From: Lycorma delicatula | Taxonomy: Eukaryota; Arthropoda; Insecta; Hemiptera; Fulgoridae | Direction: 5' to 3' | DNA length: 64,000 bases | Assembly (NCBI RefSeq): GCF_047948215.1 | Contig: NC_134458.1 | Location: forward strand, 133,737,571-133,801,570 | Shown: positions 12,100-23,309 of the stretch, in pieces | Layout of the letters: each line of letters opens with the position of its first letter | How positions within the stretch are numbered: the first letter of the stretch is position 1 | Made by a program: the position numbers and the translations under genes | Notes under the pieces: generated by a model | The model's database searches: none | What the model was told of the DNA's origin: nothing | What the model saw: the letters and a program-made list of their open reading frames with translations, nothing else

Positions 12100-14722
12100 A
12101 ACATTTCAAAAGAAGTTCTAAAAATGAAAATAAATAAAAAGGTTTACATAGTTATGGATTCAGAAACGCTTCGATTTTTAGTTATCGCTTGCCTAGAATT
12201 TACCGTCCAAAAGTAAAACGACCCATCCTAAAATTCTTGGAACATCAATTAAGGAATAATTTTGATGGTTTCATATTCTTTTGACCTGAAAAATTAAACA
12301 CAATAGGTTCCAGAGCTATATCTCTGGTAATTTTTGATAAAATTATCCTAAAACACGAAAAATTGTTTTCGAAAAAAAGTTAGATTTGAAGAAAAATAAT
12401 CTAGTTAAATTGCTACTGAACAAAAAAAACTTTACTACAAAATTTGGTAGAGGAGGTAATTCTAAGAAAATCCTTCGATTGTACGTTCTGAGATCCATTC
12501 TATTAATTTTTCAGGTCAGAAACCATAAGTATTCGTCAAATTTACCTCTTAATTTAAGTTTCAAAAATTTCAGTATTCTTGATTTTATCTTTAGAGTAGA
12601 AATCAGAACGAAATTTTTCACAAGTTGTTACTTGAAAAAGAAGCAATTCTGGACTTACGTATGAATGAATATTTTTCTTTATTTTCACTTAAGAAAATGT
12701 CCTGAATTTTTTTTTTTCATTTCTTCGTAAGACAGCCCGTAGACTTCTATATATTACGTAAACAGAAATTTCACTATTATAATAAAAATTCGGATTGCAA
12801 GCAGTTACATTTAAAGCGACTGCGAGAAATGACACCATGGATAAAGGAAGCTATCTATGTGTGACTTAGACGCTGTTTGTTTTCAAATACAGTGTAACCC
12901 ATAAGTTTCCAAGCATAGAATACATAAAAGTAAATAATAGTAATAATAAAAATAGATAAAAATTGTTTTAATAAAAAAATGCTTATTTTTCCTATGTATG
13001 GAAATTTATGGACATCCTGAAGAATTAAAAAACAATTATTTAATATAACAGTATTAATATCAGTAAAAGTATTAATATTAATAAAAGTAATATATCTTGA
13101 CAACTCCGTTTAATCCTATTTCTATTTTAGCCACTCAATGGGGATTCTTCTGTGAAACGCGACTACCATGATAACAATAATTATTTCAAAAATTGGGAGC
13201 CCTCCAATCAAGGGACTATTTTAATGAGTCTAATATGCTTTAAAATTAGTATTAAATAAATGAAAATCGAAATCCAAAAAAAAAAATTTTTTTTTTTTAA
13301 TTGGTTGCCTCCGCATTAAAGGGAGCTATATGTGACTTTTATGCTAATAGAAATAAATTTCAGGCATTGAAAATTCGGAATTGCAAAAAGAATTATGAAT
13401 TTGGGGCTCCCTTACTCTAGAATAGAGGTAGTAATTTAGTAAAATTAATGTTAAGAAAATAGCCTCAAAGTGGTAATAGATTTTTTTTTAAATTGTTCAA
13501 AAATACTGAAAAAATAAAAAGATCTAATTATAATTTGAAATAAATTCAAAGGTAATTTTTTAGGAAGGGGTGAAATCTTTTGCGAATTTTTTATTTGTAA
13601 ATTTACTACACATTTGAAAATAATGAAACATCAATACTCTCACATTATTTTTAAAAGCAATGGGTATTATAAATTGAACTTTTAAACAATTCAAAAAACG
13701 ATTTTTCGTTGCCACAGACAATTCGAATAGAAAGGGCGCAAATTTTTTATAATCATTTAAAGGCCCATAAAATAAAATTATAAAATTTTCCATTAACTCC
13801 TATATTAATGAAAAATTTTCAAGCTAAATTTTGGAGGTGGAGGTGAATATTAAAAAAGAAATTTGGCAATTTGTTTTCCTGATAAAAAGGACTTCAATTA
13901 TTGTAAGAAAAATTGTTGATAAAATGCTCAGTAAAATTTTAAAATTTTATATTGTCCAAAACACATCATTCCTTTTTCCAATTTTTGTAAAAATTTAATA
14001 TAATAAATCCCCTTGAGGACGATATCTTTCTACCAATTTTGAAGAAAATTGGTTAACGGAATCCTGAGTTATTAAGCTTCAGAAAAGCCCAACATTCATA
14101 TGTATACGTAAGTACGTAATAAAGATTCAGTTATAAAAACGATTGTTTTGGGATACATAAAAACAGTTTTTTTTTAATTCTAATATAAAAAGGTAGGATA
14201 ATTTTTTTGGTGATTTTTTTTCTAAAATGTCCCCGAGCACAATTTAAAAAAAAAAGAGTGATTTTTATTATTTTTTGAAATCGATTCTACACTTTCCCTT
14301 CTGTATAGTTATACTTGCTTTATTAGCCGGGAAAGTTAAAAGTTAAAAAACTTTATCATTAAATTATGCATTTATTTAACGAAAAATAATAAAGTCAAAG
14401 TAATTTAAAAAAATTACAATTTTTTAAGTTAATTTACTAGAAAATCATTTTGTTTTATAATCTTATAAAATCAGATTTTATTTTTATTATTATTCATTTG
14501 GTTTGATTAAGATAGGTTATTTTGATGTTTTTTTTTTCAGATTAAATTATATGACGTATAAGATATCTCAAATAAAAAATTATTGTTATTATTATTATTA
14601 TTCAGAACTTTTTTTTTGTTTATCAAAAATAAAGTATCATTCTACCTTTTTTTATGTGAATAATAATATAACTTTCAGTTCAAGATGTCGCTAGTTTTAA
14701 TCAAAACATGTTTAACACACAT

Positions 14723-14772
<50 letters not shown>

Positions 14773-15890
14773 ATAATATGATATTAATTTACACAAAAAA
14801 AATATTATTGTATAACGAGTAGAATGTGTATATAGTTTCGGTGAGTATGTTTGAAATTAATGCTTTTAACTTCTGAATAAATTTAAAAATCATTTTTTTT
14901 TCTGAATTTATTGCAGAAGAAATGTTTCGCACGTGTATCTAGTTAGAATAAGCATACCCGTATAAACATATTTTATTAGCAGATGTAACGATTCTATAAA
15001 ACTCAAGTTTCCATGAACTTAAAAAAAAAAATACGAGGTTAAAATAAAAACAACCTTATGCAAATGTTACGATGCTATCAAACTATTACCTTTAACTCGT
15101 ATATAAATCTACTAGACCATACATGATAATGTTATTAGAGAGGATCTTTTTTTTTTCATTCGTCATTTTTATAACTTATCTTTTTCCATACTTTGTAAAA
15201 TTGTACCTTTAAGTTATTTTCTATAAATAATAACACTTCATTTTTGTAAACGTTTTCGTCTATTTATCAACTGAATTAAAAAAATAAATAAATGAGATAT
15301 ATTTTCAGTTGTGCCTAATATCTATTCTCTTCGCTTCCTCCTGAGCTCCTCAACTGTACGCGTAATTAGCAATTACTTAAAACTGGACTTACCTGCTCAG
15401 AAAAGTGTCCACGTTGATATTAATTACTTTTAATACACTTCGATATCAATTTTGTGTGAAAATTAACGCACATTCTTCTCAAAGACAAATAAGGCAGTTA
15501 TTCCATATTTATGTATTTTTCTTTTTAATTATATATAAATGCATCATTTTAATCGCTTTTTATAATATATTTATTATAATAATATCGTGGGATTGTCATA
15601 AGTTTACATGATTTGTAAAAATCGATGACTAAATTAGGGAATTGATTCTCACAGACTCTTCTATATTTAAAGGACTTCGATCTTCAAATATTAGAGATAT
15701 TATAGATCACTATATAATGATGAATTAAATATTGATAAGCATATTCAAACAATTTATTAAAATAATGTAAAGCATGTAATGTCCAACTATGTGATTAGTG
15801 ATAAATAAAAATTATTTACAACAGCCTTTTGTTTGTATGACGAGCAGCGTATTGCTGTGCACGTAGATTGATGGCTAGCTTACCGCACTA
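12100..15890. other. AT-rich repeat-derived DNA, no gene recognised
   Basis: This stretch holds A/T-rich sequence with several recurring phrases (aaaattcgga, ggttaacgg, actttccc/gggaaagt) typical of decayed dispersed repeats. A (CA)n-(GA)n microsatellite lies at 14718-14769. The open frames at 12386, 12855, 13560, 14503 and 15405 show no motif. Confidence 0.5.
14718..14769 (+). repeat. (CA)n-(GA)n microsatellite
   Basis: About nine CA units are followed directly by about 15 GA units. Confidence 0.95.
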
Positions 15891-16084
15891 TTAATTAACT
15901 ATCCAACAACTCTGACATTTTAATACTCCATACGATGAAAGTACACGGAGCTGTATGAACGAGATCATTCGTAAAGGAATGACTAACTGTTCCACCCGTC
16001 CTATACTTTTATCTCTCTCGCACGCAATGTCCACAGCTATACGCCGCCCGAAAAAAAAGGTCAAGTTTTTATAGCGTCTGACGA

Positions 16085-16800
16085 ACATAGCATTAGGACA
16101 AACGCGCACTTCACGTCTACGGTTACGGCCAGGAAAGCAGCTGGTCGCAAGCGGCCAATTTGTATGGAATTCGTGTGAATGAACGGGCACGTGACCGGTC
16201 AACTGGCCACTGCGGCCAGAGGTTTGTCGTTCTGGCCGCCACGACCAACCGAAATCTTGTGGTGAAAATTTGTATTATTTGTAATGGAATAAGGGGCACG
16301 CCAGAGGACCAATATGCGATCAGACAGCGACCTGTTCAGTTTTGTGCAAACGTATGCAAAATTGTATTAAATTGTAGTTTTAATGCGTAATTTAGCAAAA
16401 ACGTGCGGGCGTATATTTTTCAAATTCGTTTTTTCCTCTTGACTCTTTTTTTAAAAATATTGATATAATGTCAGAAATTGATTTTGGTACAGAAAAATTC
16501 ATTTCAGAAGTTAAAGAAAGATCAAGTTTATGAGATCTGTCTCCCGATGAATATTCGAACAAAAATGCCCTATGCACAGACTTAGTGATGTGTCTATACC
16601 TCGTATGTGTCTGCAATTTTATTTGATAAATCATCAGAGTTCTTGACTGGCATTCTTGTGATATTGAAAATTTTTTTCATGTTGACACAGATCACAAAAA
16701 AATTATAAAGCATGACTTTTCAAAAACGGCTTGGTAAAATGGAATGTATGACCGGCCGCTGGCCGTGGCGCAGCCGCATAGTGCGCGTTTTCCCTATGAA
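16085..16800. mobile_element. CpG-rich inverted-repeat relic, probable non-autonomous DNA transposon
   Basis: The left arm (about 16093-16150) and right arm (about 16748-16796) are imperfect inverted copies: both contain aaacgcgcact, then a cg-rich stretch, then acggccag. The left part also contains short palindromes such as ctggcc-actgc-ggccag at 16202-16218. The arms contrast strongly in CpG content with the AT-rich flanks. No transposase is present between them. The open frames at 15891-16202, 16160-16390 and 16720-16917 run across the arms and do not look like real proteins. The superfamily is not assigned. Confidence 0.4.
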
Positions 16801-16984
16801 AACTATTAACACTACTCGTACTAAATTTTTAATTATACTAAATACATTTATTTTAGTAACATGAATTGGAACACGTCCAGTAGAAGAAACATATTTTAAT
16901 TGGACACGTCCTAACAATTATCTACTTTTCATATTTTATTATAAATCCAGTAGTAAGTAAATGATAAGAAAACTAATGGAGACA

Positions 16985-17510
16985 TACAGGAAGTGGGAGG
17001 TCTGAATATAAATTTTAATAAAACATTGTATTTACCGAAAAGATTGCCGGGAAAAATCTACAAATAAAATAAAAAACAATAGAAGTATGCGACGAACTAC
17101 TTACGGAACAGAATTGCACAAGGAAGAAAATCTATCCAGACGTTAAATTTAAATTTATGGTCTAGGTAGCTTTGGAATGAGATTAAAAGAAGAATCGGAA
17201 ATTCCATCCAAAAAAAACTTAAGTTAACAGAAAGAAATTAAAAAAGCTAGCTTAGCTGCCTAAATGATTTCTTGAGAAGTTGAGTCTCCAGATAATAGTA
17301 TGTAATGAACGAATAGAATATGAGAATTCTGAGTGAAACGGGGATACAGATCGACAAAGATTAAAACAGTATGATCATTTACGAAGGATGGGAGGAAATG
17401 AATGGCCTAATAAAGTGTTCGATTGGGTTCCGCTGGAAAGAAGACAAGGGCGACGTGATACTCTGCCTCTTTTCTTATCAAATTTTAGTAATTTCTATAC
17501 TAATATTAAG
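16985..17510 (+). pseudogene. LINE ORF2 C-terminal remnant
   Basis: A forward frame near 17340-17465 reads RQRLKQYDHLRRMGGNEWP followed by KVFDWVPLERRQGRRDT. This matches the conserved post-reverse-transcriptase segment W/Y-x-G-H-x-x-R-M and R-x-P-K-x-x-x-x-W-x-P-x-x-R-R-x-G-R-R of insect LINEs. Upstream sequence has LWNEIKRRIGN-like fragments in shifting frames with many stops. Only the tail survives. Confidence 0.5.
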
Positions 17511-17753
17511 TATTAGGTTACGGTTGACGAAATTCACCGGTTGACGAAATAAACAGAAAACTTCGTTACGTTGTTTTTTTTTTTGTGTTTTAGTCGCAAT
17601 AAATAATATGCAAATTTCAATAACTAAGAATGTATACTTTTTAAATATAAAAAAATTATTCCTTAGAGGATAGACTTGTCATTATTTTCTTATCATGTAT
17701 ATCTTAAAAACATAAAATTTTTTGAACTAAATAAATTAATACAGTGAATATTT

Positions 17754-17781
17754 AGTTATCAGTATATATATACTGATAACT
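17754..17781. repeat. Perfect 28 bp palindrome
   Basis: agttatcagtatat joined to its exact reverse complement with no loop. It could extrude as a cruciform. No flanking gene suggests a regulator site. Confidence 0.95.
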
Positions 17782-17789
17782 TGTCCCTT

Positions 17790-18185
17790 GTCCATTACGC
17801 GTAGGATTAAACGTTTACGTCAGCTTAGAGCAAATTCCGCTGGGAGCACGTCCGCTACGAGCCCATAATCATTTACATCAGTTTCAAACATAAGTGAAAC
17901 GGATTACACATAGGCATAATTACCATTCAATTTTAATTACTATCAGAATGCATAAATAAGAGATAATAAATCATAGTTAAATTAGGCATAAATTCCCTTT
18001 TAAAGTTTCACTTGAAGCAATAACAAAAAAAAAAATATTTTTATCCGACTACCCCGAGAGGAGGTAATATGTAGTAACGGAAAATACATATACTAGCACC
18101 CCCGTCACAGCTTTGCCCATGCTATATGGATACCCGTCGAGGTCAATTATTTTATTTTATGTTTTTTAGTTAAGTAACTGGAGAC
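17790..18185. other. Unassigned DNA, no gene recognised
   Basis: The composition is mixed, with a few GC-richer phrases (tccgctgggagcacgtccgc near 17838, ccccgtcacagctttgccc near 18101) that look like decayed repeats. No reading frame is supported. Confidence 0.4.
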
Positions 18186-18189
18186 AAAG

Positions 18190-19135
18190 AATCATCTCAT
18201 CCAGTGGCACTCGATGAGAAGGTTGTACCGCCGTGCTGTACACCGTCGCACCCCTGTCAAACACTTTTGTCAAACACGCACATCCAACCGATAAAAGACT
18301 TCGTCCAATACTTAAATCAACATATCTGGAGTAATGAAAGCGAGTAATGTTTCAACCCTGTGCCTCAAATCGGGTAGATCAGTAGCTATCGGAGGTAAAT
18401 ACACAAGATCATTTATAAAATCGCAAAAGAAAAAGTTACATGGGATCAAATCGCGTGACCTTGAAGCCACCGCAAACAAGCTCTGTCAATGGGTCCACCC
18501 CGAACGATCCAGCGGTTGGGGAAAATTTCGTTCATCCGATCTCGTACGCAATTAAGCCACTCAGGAAGTGCACCATCTTGTTAGCGATTAAAATTCTCTG
18601 TTCAATCTTGCAGTTGATAAAAATGTCATATTCGAAGCCAATCCAAATAAGCAATTCCCATTACTTCAACGAAACAGAATGAACGATCCTTAAAATTCGT
18701 CGGGACATAACATAGAAAACATTTAATTTTACGGAGTCCCTTGCACACTGAAGGAGCTCATAAGGATTTTCTGACTCCCGGATTAATGTCAGCGTACATT
18801 ATGTGTATTAACTTTCCCGCTAAGATGAAATGTTGATTCATCGGCTAAACAGAATACGATCAAGAAAGTCATAACTTTCGTGCTGCAACGTTTCATTTCC
18901 GAAGTTGGTACGCAGAGCGAAGTCGGTAGGCTTCAAAGCCGGAAACAGCTATAAACGGTATGGACGCACATGTAAGCATTTCCTTAAAATATTCCACGTT
19001 ATCATTACCGGCATTCCTACTTCTCGGCCGGCCTTCCTAACAATTTGTTTAAGATTACGCAGGAAAGACCCCCTAATGCTTCAACATTTTCTTCAGACAC
19101 TTTTGGTCAACCCGTACTCTTCCCTTTATACAGAC
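18190..19135 (-). pseudogene. Mariner/IS630-type (DDD) transposase, decayed
   Basis: Read on the minus strand through several frame changes, all parts of a Tc1/mariner-superfamily transposase appear in order. An N-terminal block with WRILRKCLHVRPYRL (about 18950-19000) is followed by DFLDRILFSDESTFHLSGKV (about 18800-18870, first catalytic Asp in SDES). Then come VEVMGIAYLDWLR (about 18630-18670), QDGALPEWLNCVRDRMNEIF (about 18515-18585, second Asp) and SRDLIPCNFFFCDF (about 18420-18475, third Asp), with a C-terminal PPIATDLPDLRHRVETLLAF block. About 41 residues separate the second and third Asp across one frameshift. Stops and at least three shifts make it inactive. The antisense frames at 18334-18682 are shadows. 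No terminal inverted repeats were identified. Confidence 0.85.
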
Positions 19136-19138
19136 ATC

Positions 19139-19142
<4 letters not shown>

Positions 19143-19230
<88 letters not shown>
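19143..19230 (+). repeat. (TA)n-(TG)n microsatellite
   Basis: A TA run of about 26 units passes directly into a TG run of about 17 units. The IYIYIY/CVCVCV open frames are artefacts. Confidence 0.95.
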
Positions 19231-19234
<4 letters not shown>

Positions 19235-19840
19235 GACAATAATAATTGTTAAAATAAATTTAATGATCATTAAAAAAAATAAAAATTGTATATTTTTTTG
19301 TTCAGTTCTTTAAATTTCCACTTTTTTCTACCAGTGACGATTAGAGTTGGTTATTTATTAGTGATAACATAGCAATCTACATTTTAATTTAATCCATACT
19401 TCAAAAAATCTAAATTTAAAGAATTAAAAGGTTTTCTTTTCTTTAATTTTTAGTGCCATTGCTTTTTGAAATCAATTTTAATATATTTATTTTATTTTAT
19501 TTATTAACATTTTAAGTTTCATTTTTATTTAAATTACGGGTAGATTATAAAAAATGCTACTCATAGAAAAAAATACCTTTCACAAGGAACAGTAAGATAA
19601 AAACCTACATTTTGAATAAAAATGGAATAAAAAAAATAAGGGAAGAAATGCAGAGAAAAAAGTAAAAATATGACCACTGAGCGTAAGCTAAATTTCTCTA
19701 TAACTATTTCAAAATCATATTGTTAAGAATTTAATAAATATTTTAATAAATGCTGAATAAAAACTAAAATATTAAGTTGAAGGTAGCTGAAGAAGATGAA
19801 GGAGTCGAATGATATTAAATACCAATAAAAAAATAATTTT
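19231..19840. other. AT-rich DNA, no gene recognised
   Basis: Nothing supported. The stretch separates the microsatellite from the 3' end of the R1-clade LINE. Confidence 0.5.
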
Positions 19841-19870
19841 AAACCATCAAAAAATTATTTTTGATGGTTT
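19841..19870. repeat. 13 bp-arm inverted repeat at LINE 3' end
   Basis: aaaccatcaaaaa, a 4-base atta loop, then tttttgatggttt. It sits where the 3' UTR of the minus-strand LINE gives way to AT-rich DNA, so one arm is probably element-derived. Confidence 0.8.
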
Positions 19871-20292
19871 ATTTTCTTTTCCCCTTCATCACTGGGCCGG
19901 ACATCCACTCAAGTATACACGTCCCAGGGATGTGTCCTTGTGACTCTAAGGGGGCCTCCCCACTAACCGGCTGTACGTCCGGCACGGCAGATCAGCTCCC
20001 CTGGTTCCGGATCTTTTCTTATAGGTGCCCGCCTCTAATCCACCGCACGTAAGGGAAGGTCCCCCCCCCCCCCACACGCAGAGAACCGGGTCTCGGTCTT
20101 TACTCTTTTATGCCTTCCTCAAACCGGCGGCGCCAGCCCCAGCAAGCACCGAAGCGCCCCCAGGAACCGACACCGCCGGCCGGGACTCGGTTTTTTCTTT
20201 ATTCCTTTCAAGCAACCCCAGGAGTTCCCACCTCATCACCGGAACCCGCATACCTCCGGGGTGGGACTGTTCTCCCTGCCCTATCTTCGCGC

Positions 20293-20540
20293 CTATCGTC
20301 TGTGATGCCTCTCCTCTTCCTCTTTAGATTTGAGGACGGTGCTCGCAAAATTGGAAAACCAATTCCAGTTGTTATTGGATTGCATTAGCCAGCTAACCAG
20401 GTTGTCAGGTGTCAGGCTATTATCCCTTATTTCATGTCTGAGACCCTCCCATCTATAGCAGTTGAATACGGTGTGTTCCGCGTCGTCTTCTTCCTGACAG
20501 TACGGACACCTTGACGTCGATTCTATTAAGGTATTTCCCG
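20293..20540 (-). pseudogene. R1-clade ORF2 C-terminal CCHC zinc finger segment
   Basis: The frame carries RCPYCQEEDDAEHTVFNC, a C-x2-C-x7-H-x4-C finger of the kind at the C-terminus of R1-type ORF2. A Trp-containing tail and an EEEERHHRR end follow. It continues the upstream frame (TGHGSFGKYLNRI) after a frameshift near 20520. The apparent start Met is internal to the protein. Confidence 0.85.
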
Positions 20541-21028
20541 AACGACCCATGTCCTGTCATCAACTGATTGGTGTGGAAATTTAGTCCGCCTTTCTCCCTA
20601 CCCAGCCACTCTTTCAGATTGGGAATAAGTCTCCTTGTCCACTCTCCTGTTTGAGCGGATGACCGTGCGGTTTGCCAGTTGCTAACGACTGTGTCTTCTA
20701 CGTCGGCTCTTGGCACACCTGCCGCACTCATGCTTCGGCCTTTTATCTGTAATTCAATGGGAGGCGTTTCAGCTAAGACACATAACGCATTGTAAGAAAT
20801 TGTTCCATATCCTGAGACAACTCGTATTAGTGCTACTCTGTGCACGCTTCTAAGTTTGCGTTTATTGCGTTGTACATTCATTGCAGTGCCCCAGACTGGT
20901 GCCGCGTATAAGATAGATGACATCATTGCCGTTGTGATCAACCTTCTGACTACCAGTTTCGGTGCACAGTGGTTATTAAATACACCTCTTAGAGCCTTAA
21001 TTGTAGGGGCAACCTTTTGACAAATCAT
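20520..21028 (-). pseudogene. R1-clade ORF2 thumb/linker segment
   Basis: The frame includes SILYAAPVWGTAM, the conserved Y-A-A-P-V-W block downstream of the reverse transcriptase, and TGHGSFGKYL, the conserved G-H-G-x-F block before the finger. It joins the reverse-transcriptase frame at about 21035, where a small deletion shifts the frame after KYLGVF. Confidence 0.85.
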
Positions 21029-21048
21029 ATCTATGTGATAACCGTACT

Positions 21049-21756
21049 TTAGACTATGAATACGCCCAAGTATTTGACGTTACTGACTTCACGAATAATT
21101 TTCCCCCTTATTTCTATATTTATTCCTTTGACCCTTCTCCTACCAGTGAGCAAAATGCATTTTGACTTAGCTGGGGCTACTTGGAGTTGGTTGTTATCTA
21201 ACCATTCGTCTAATAGTTGTAAGGCCTGATTTGGCTTAATTTCAAGACGGTCCACTTCCCTATCTTCTACCAGTACCGCAACGTCATCTGCATAGCCGAC
21301 AATTCTCACTCCTTCCGGATAAGGAAGCCTAAATATTTCATCATAGAAAACATTCCAGAGTATGGGTCCTAGAACGGACCCCTGTGGGACGCCGCCAAAC
21401 ATCTGAAAATTTACCGTGCCCTCAACAGTCTTGACCTCAGTATGTCTATCGTGTAAGTACTGATTAATCTGATTTACAATGTAATCACTGATGTTCATGT
21501 TTATTACAGCATCAATAATCGCCGGCCACGGTACAGATCCAAATGCGTTTTTTACATCCAGTAACACAAGTAATGGCAGACTTCTATATCTCCGAGTACC
21601 GCTTTTGGCTGCTATTACCCATTCCGTAACTCTCTTAATCGCCTGTATCGTGGAACACCCTTTCCTAAAGCCGTACTGTTCTTGGTGTAGGCAATTCTTC
21701 TCCTCTAACTCATTCTGTAGTCTGGAGGCTATAAGTCGTTCAACCGTCTTCCCCAT
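21049..21756 (-). pseudogene. R1-clade ORF2 reverse transcriptase domain (partial)
   Basis: A 235-codon frame encodes most of the reverse transcriptase, the enzyme that copies the element RNA into DNA at the target. Motifs in order: EQYGFRKGCSTIQAI, LLVLLDVKNAFGSVPW (catalytic Asp), GGVPQGSVLGPILWN, and VGYADDVAVLV (YADD catalytic pair), then KYLGV. The fingers region before MGKTVERL is missing. The frame stops after KYLGVFIV because of a frameshift. The long uninterrupted frame suggests a fairly recent insertion. The antisense frame at 21491-21775 is a shadow. Confidence 0.9.
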
Positions 21757-21774
21757 ATTATTAAATATTACATA

Positions 21775-22620
21775 ATAATTAATAACAATTATAAACTATT
21801 AATAATAAAAATAAATAAATCATTACTAAACTTGACTTTCAATATAATCTACTAGTCTGTTTACAGATAAAACTGTATAATTAATGTTAATTTTATTTGT
21901 TAGATGATCATATAAGAAAAAGATAAAATCTCTACAAAAGTATAAAAAAAATTGTTAAAGAGTTACTAAATAAAAAGAAAAAGTATCAAATTTACTATTT
22001 CCTTTTACATAATTACTAATTTGTAGATATATAAAAAAAACTGACAACAAATTTGTAATGCTTTCCTGGCACTGGTTATTTATTCTTATATAGTAGAAAA
22101 ATAATTATATATGAAGAATAACCTAAGAATTTTTTTTTTGTGGAGAAGGTAATTTATGATGAGGTTTTATTGTAAAATTATCATTATATATTTAAATAAA
22201 CCAAAAAAATTTTTTTAATTTAAAAAATTCGGTAAATTTTTTTTCTGCTCCTCCACCACCAAAAAATATTTTTTTTTTTTTTTTTTTTTGCTTAACTATG
22301 TTAAATTTCAGAAATGAATATAGTCTCAATGAAAAATTTACAACCAGCAAAACGTTATCTAAGATTTCTTTTTTGGTAGTGAGGGATAAATTAAGATGAA
22401 ATTTTATTCAAAATTATTACTAAAAAAAGTTTATTAGTTAAACTTTTAAATATTTAATACTTTTAATAAATAATTTGACTACATTAATAGTTTAAGTAAA
22501 TCTTAAAACGTTTTTAAAAATTAAAAAATCGATATTTTTAAACTTTGATCCACTCCCATCCCAATATTACCCCCAAAATAATTTTTTGAGTCACATGCAC
22601 TACTACTATGTCTAGGAAAA
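21775..22620. other. AT-rich DNA, no gene recognised
   Basis: A/T runs dominate, including a T20 tract near 22270-22289. No coding or structural feature was identified. Confidence 0.5.
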
Positions 22621-22625
22621 CATTT

Positions 22626-23309
22626 AAAAAATCTGATGTAGACACCACATAACTTCCTTGTACGCCTATTAAATTTCATGTACATATTTTTTTTAAATGA
22701 AACGTACATAAAATTTTATTTCATTAATAATTTTTGATATTTTTTCACATTTAAAATTTTTTTTTTAATTATTTATCGTAAATTTTTTTTACAGAGGTTA
22801 ATAAATCAATATATTTAAATTAAAAAAAAAAAGATGAAGTCTGATTCGAATCGATGTGCCTTCCCCTTGTAAGATCCAAATATTTCATTAATTAAAATTT
22901 TACTTTACTATAACTCTGGAACCGATGAAAATAAGTACCACTTAGATATATCATTGAAAATCTCTCAATGAGGGCTTATCACTGCAGTTAAGAAAAAGTC
23001 AAAAATCCAATTTTTTTGGATTTTGGGCTTTTTTGACACTTTTGGTTCAGTCAATTGCAATCAAAAGGGGAGGTGCACAACTAGATGTTACTACAGTCCT
23101 AAATTAAAAATTTCAGCATCCTGTAGCTAATCGGTTTAGATTTATGCGAGGTGTGTATGTACATACACACATACGTACGTACAGACGTCACACCGAAACT
23201 AGCCAAAATGGATTCAGGGATGGTCAAAATGGATATTTCCGTTGAAATCTGAAAACCGAAAGTTTTTGCAATTACAATACTTCCTTTATTTTGTACAAGA
23301 AAGTAAAAA
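22626..23309 (+). repeat. Family A dispersed repeat, full copy 1
   Basis: The copy opens with aaatctgatgtagacacca then acttccttgtac. It includes gattcgaatcgatgtgcc, a gggcttatcactgcagtt block and acgtacagacgtcaca, and ends gaaatctgaaaaccgaaag, ttacaatacttcc, gtacaagaaagtaaa. The sequence acttccttgtac appears inverted near both ends, so short terminal inverted repeats are possible. It has no coding capacity. It is non-autonomous and its class is unknown. Confidence 0.8.

Larger units (their letters stand above)
11640..12100 (-). mobile_element. SINE family S2 copy, split by a younger SINE
   Basis: The two parts, 11640-11852 and about 12047-12095, read on the minus strand as one element. Its core (ggatttcaa, then ccggcattctttgatggttgggtttcaa) aligns with the intact S2 copy at 50169, and the same order of blocks continues past 11850 (gtacaagactaca-like). 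The tRNA-like 5' head is missing, so it was 5'-truncated. Its 3' end differs from the 50 kb copy, which suggests a subfamily. Confidence 0.7.
19865..21770 (-). mobile_element. R1-clade non-LTR retrotransposon, 5'-truncated
   Basis: The segment holds the 3' part of ORF2 (20293-21770) plus a GC-rich 3' UTR of about 420 bp (19870-20290). It stands out from the AT-rich flanks in base composition. ORF1, the endonuclease and the first part of the reverse transcriptase are missing, as expected from incomplete reverse transcription. Clade evidence is the R1-type order of reverse transcriptase then a C-terminal CCHC finger, with no RNase H. No target-site duplication could be fixed. Confidence 0.85.

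Noticed and set aside
12386..12664. 92-codon plus frame
   Set aside because: AT-rich noise composition, with phrases shared with other dispersed repeats (gtagaaatcagaacgaaattt resembles the 58.7 kb repeat).
18334..18682. Two overlapping plus-strand frames
   Set aside because: They are antisense to the readable mariner-type transposase motifs.
18905..19252. Plus-strand frames with IYIYIY and CVCVCV
   Set aside because: They run through the (TA)n-(TG)n tract and are antisense to the transposase relic.
20025..20388. GC-rich plus-strand frames rich in Pro/Ser
   Set aside because: They are antisense to the 3' UTR and C-terminus of the R1-clade LINE.
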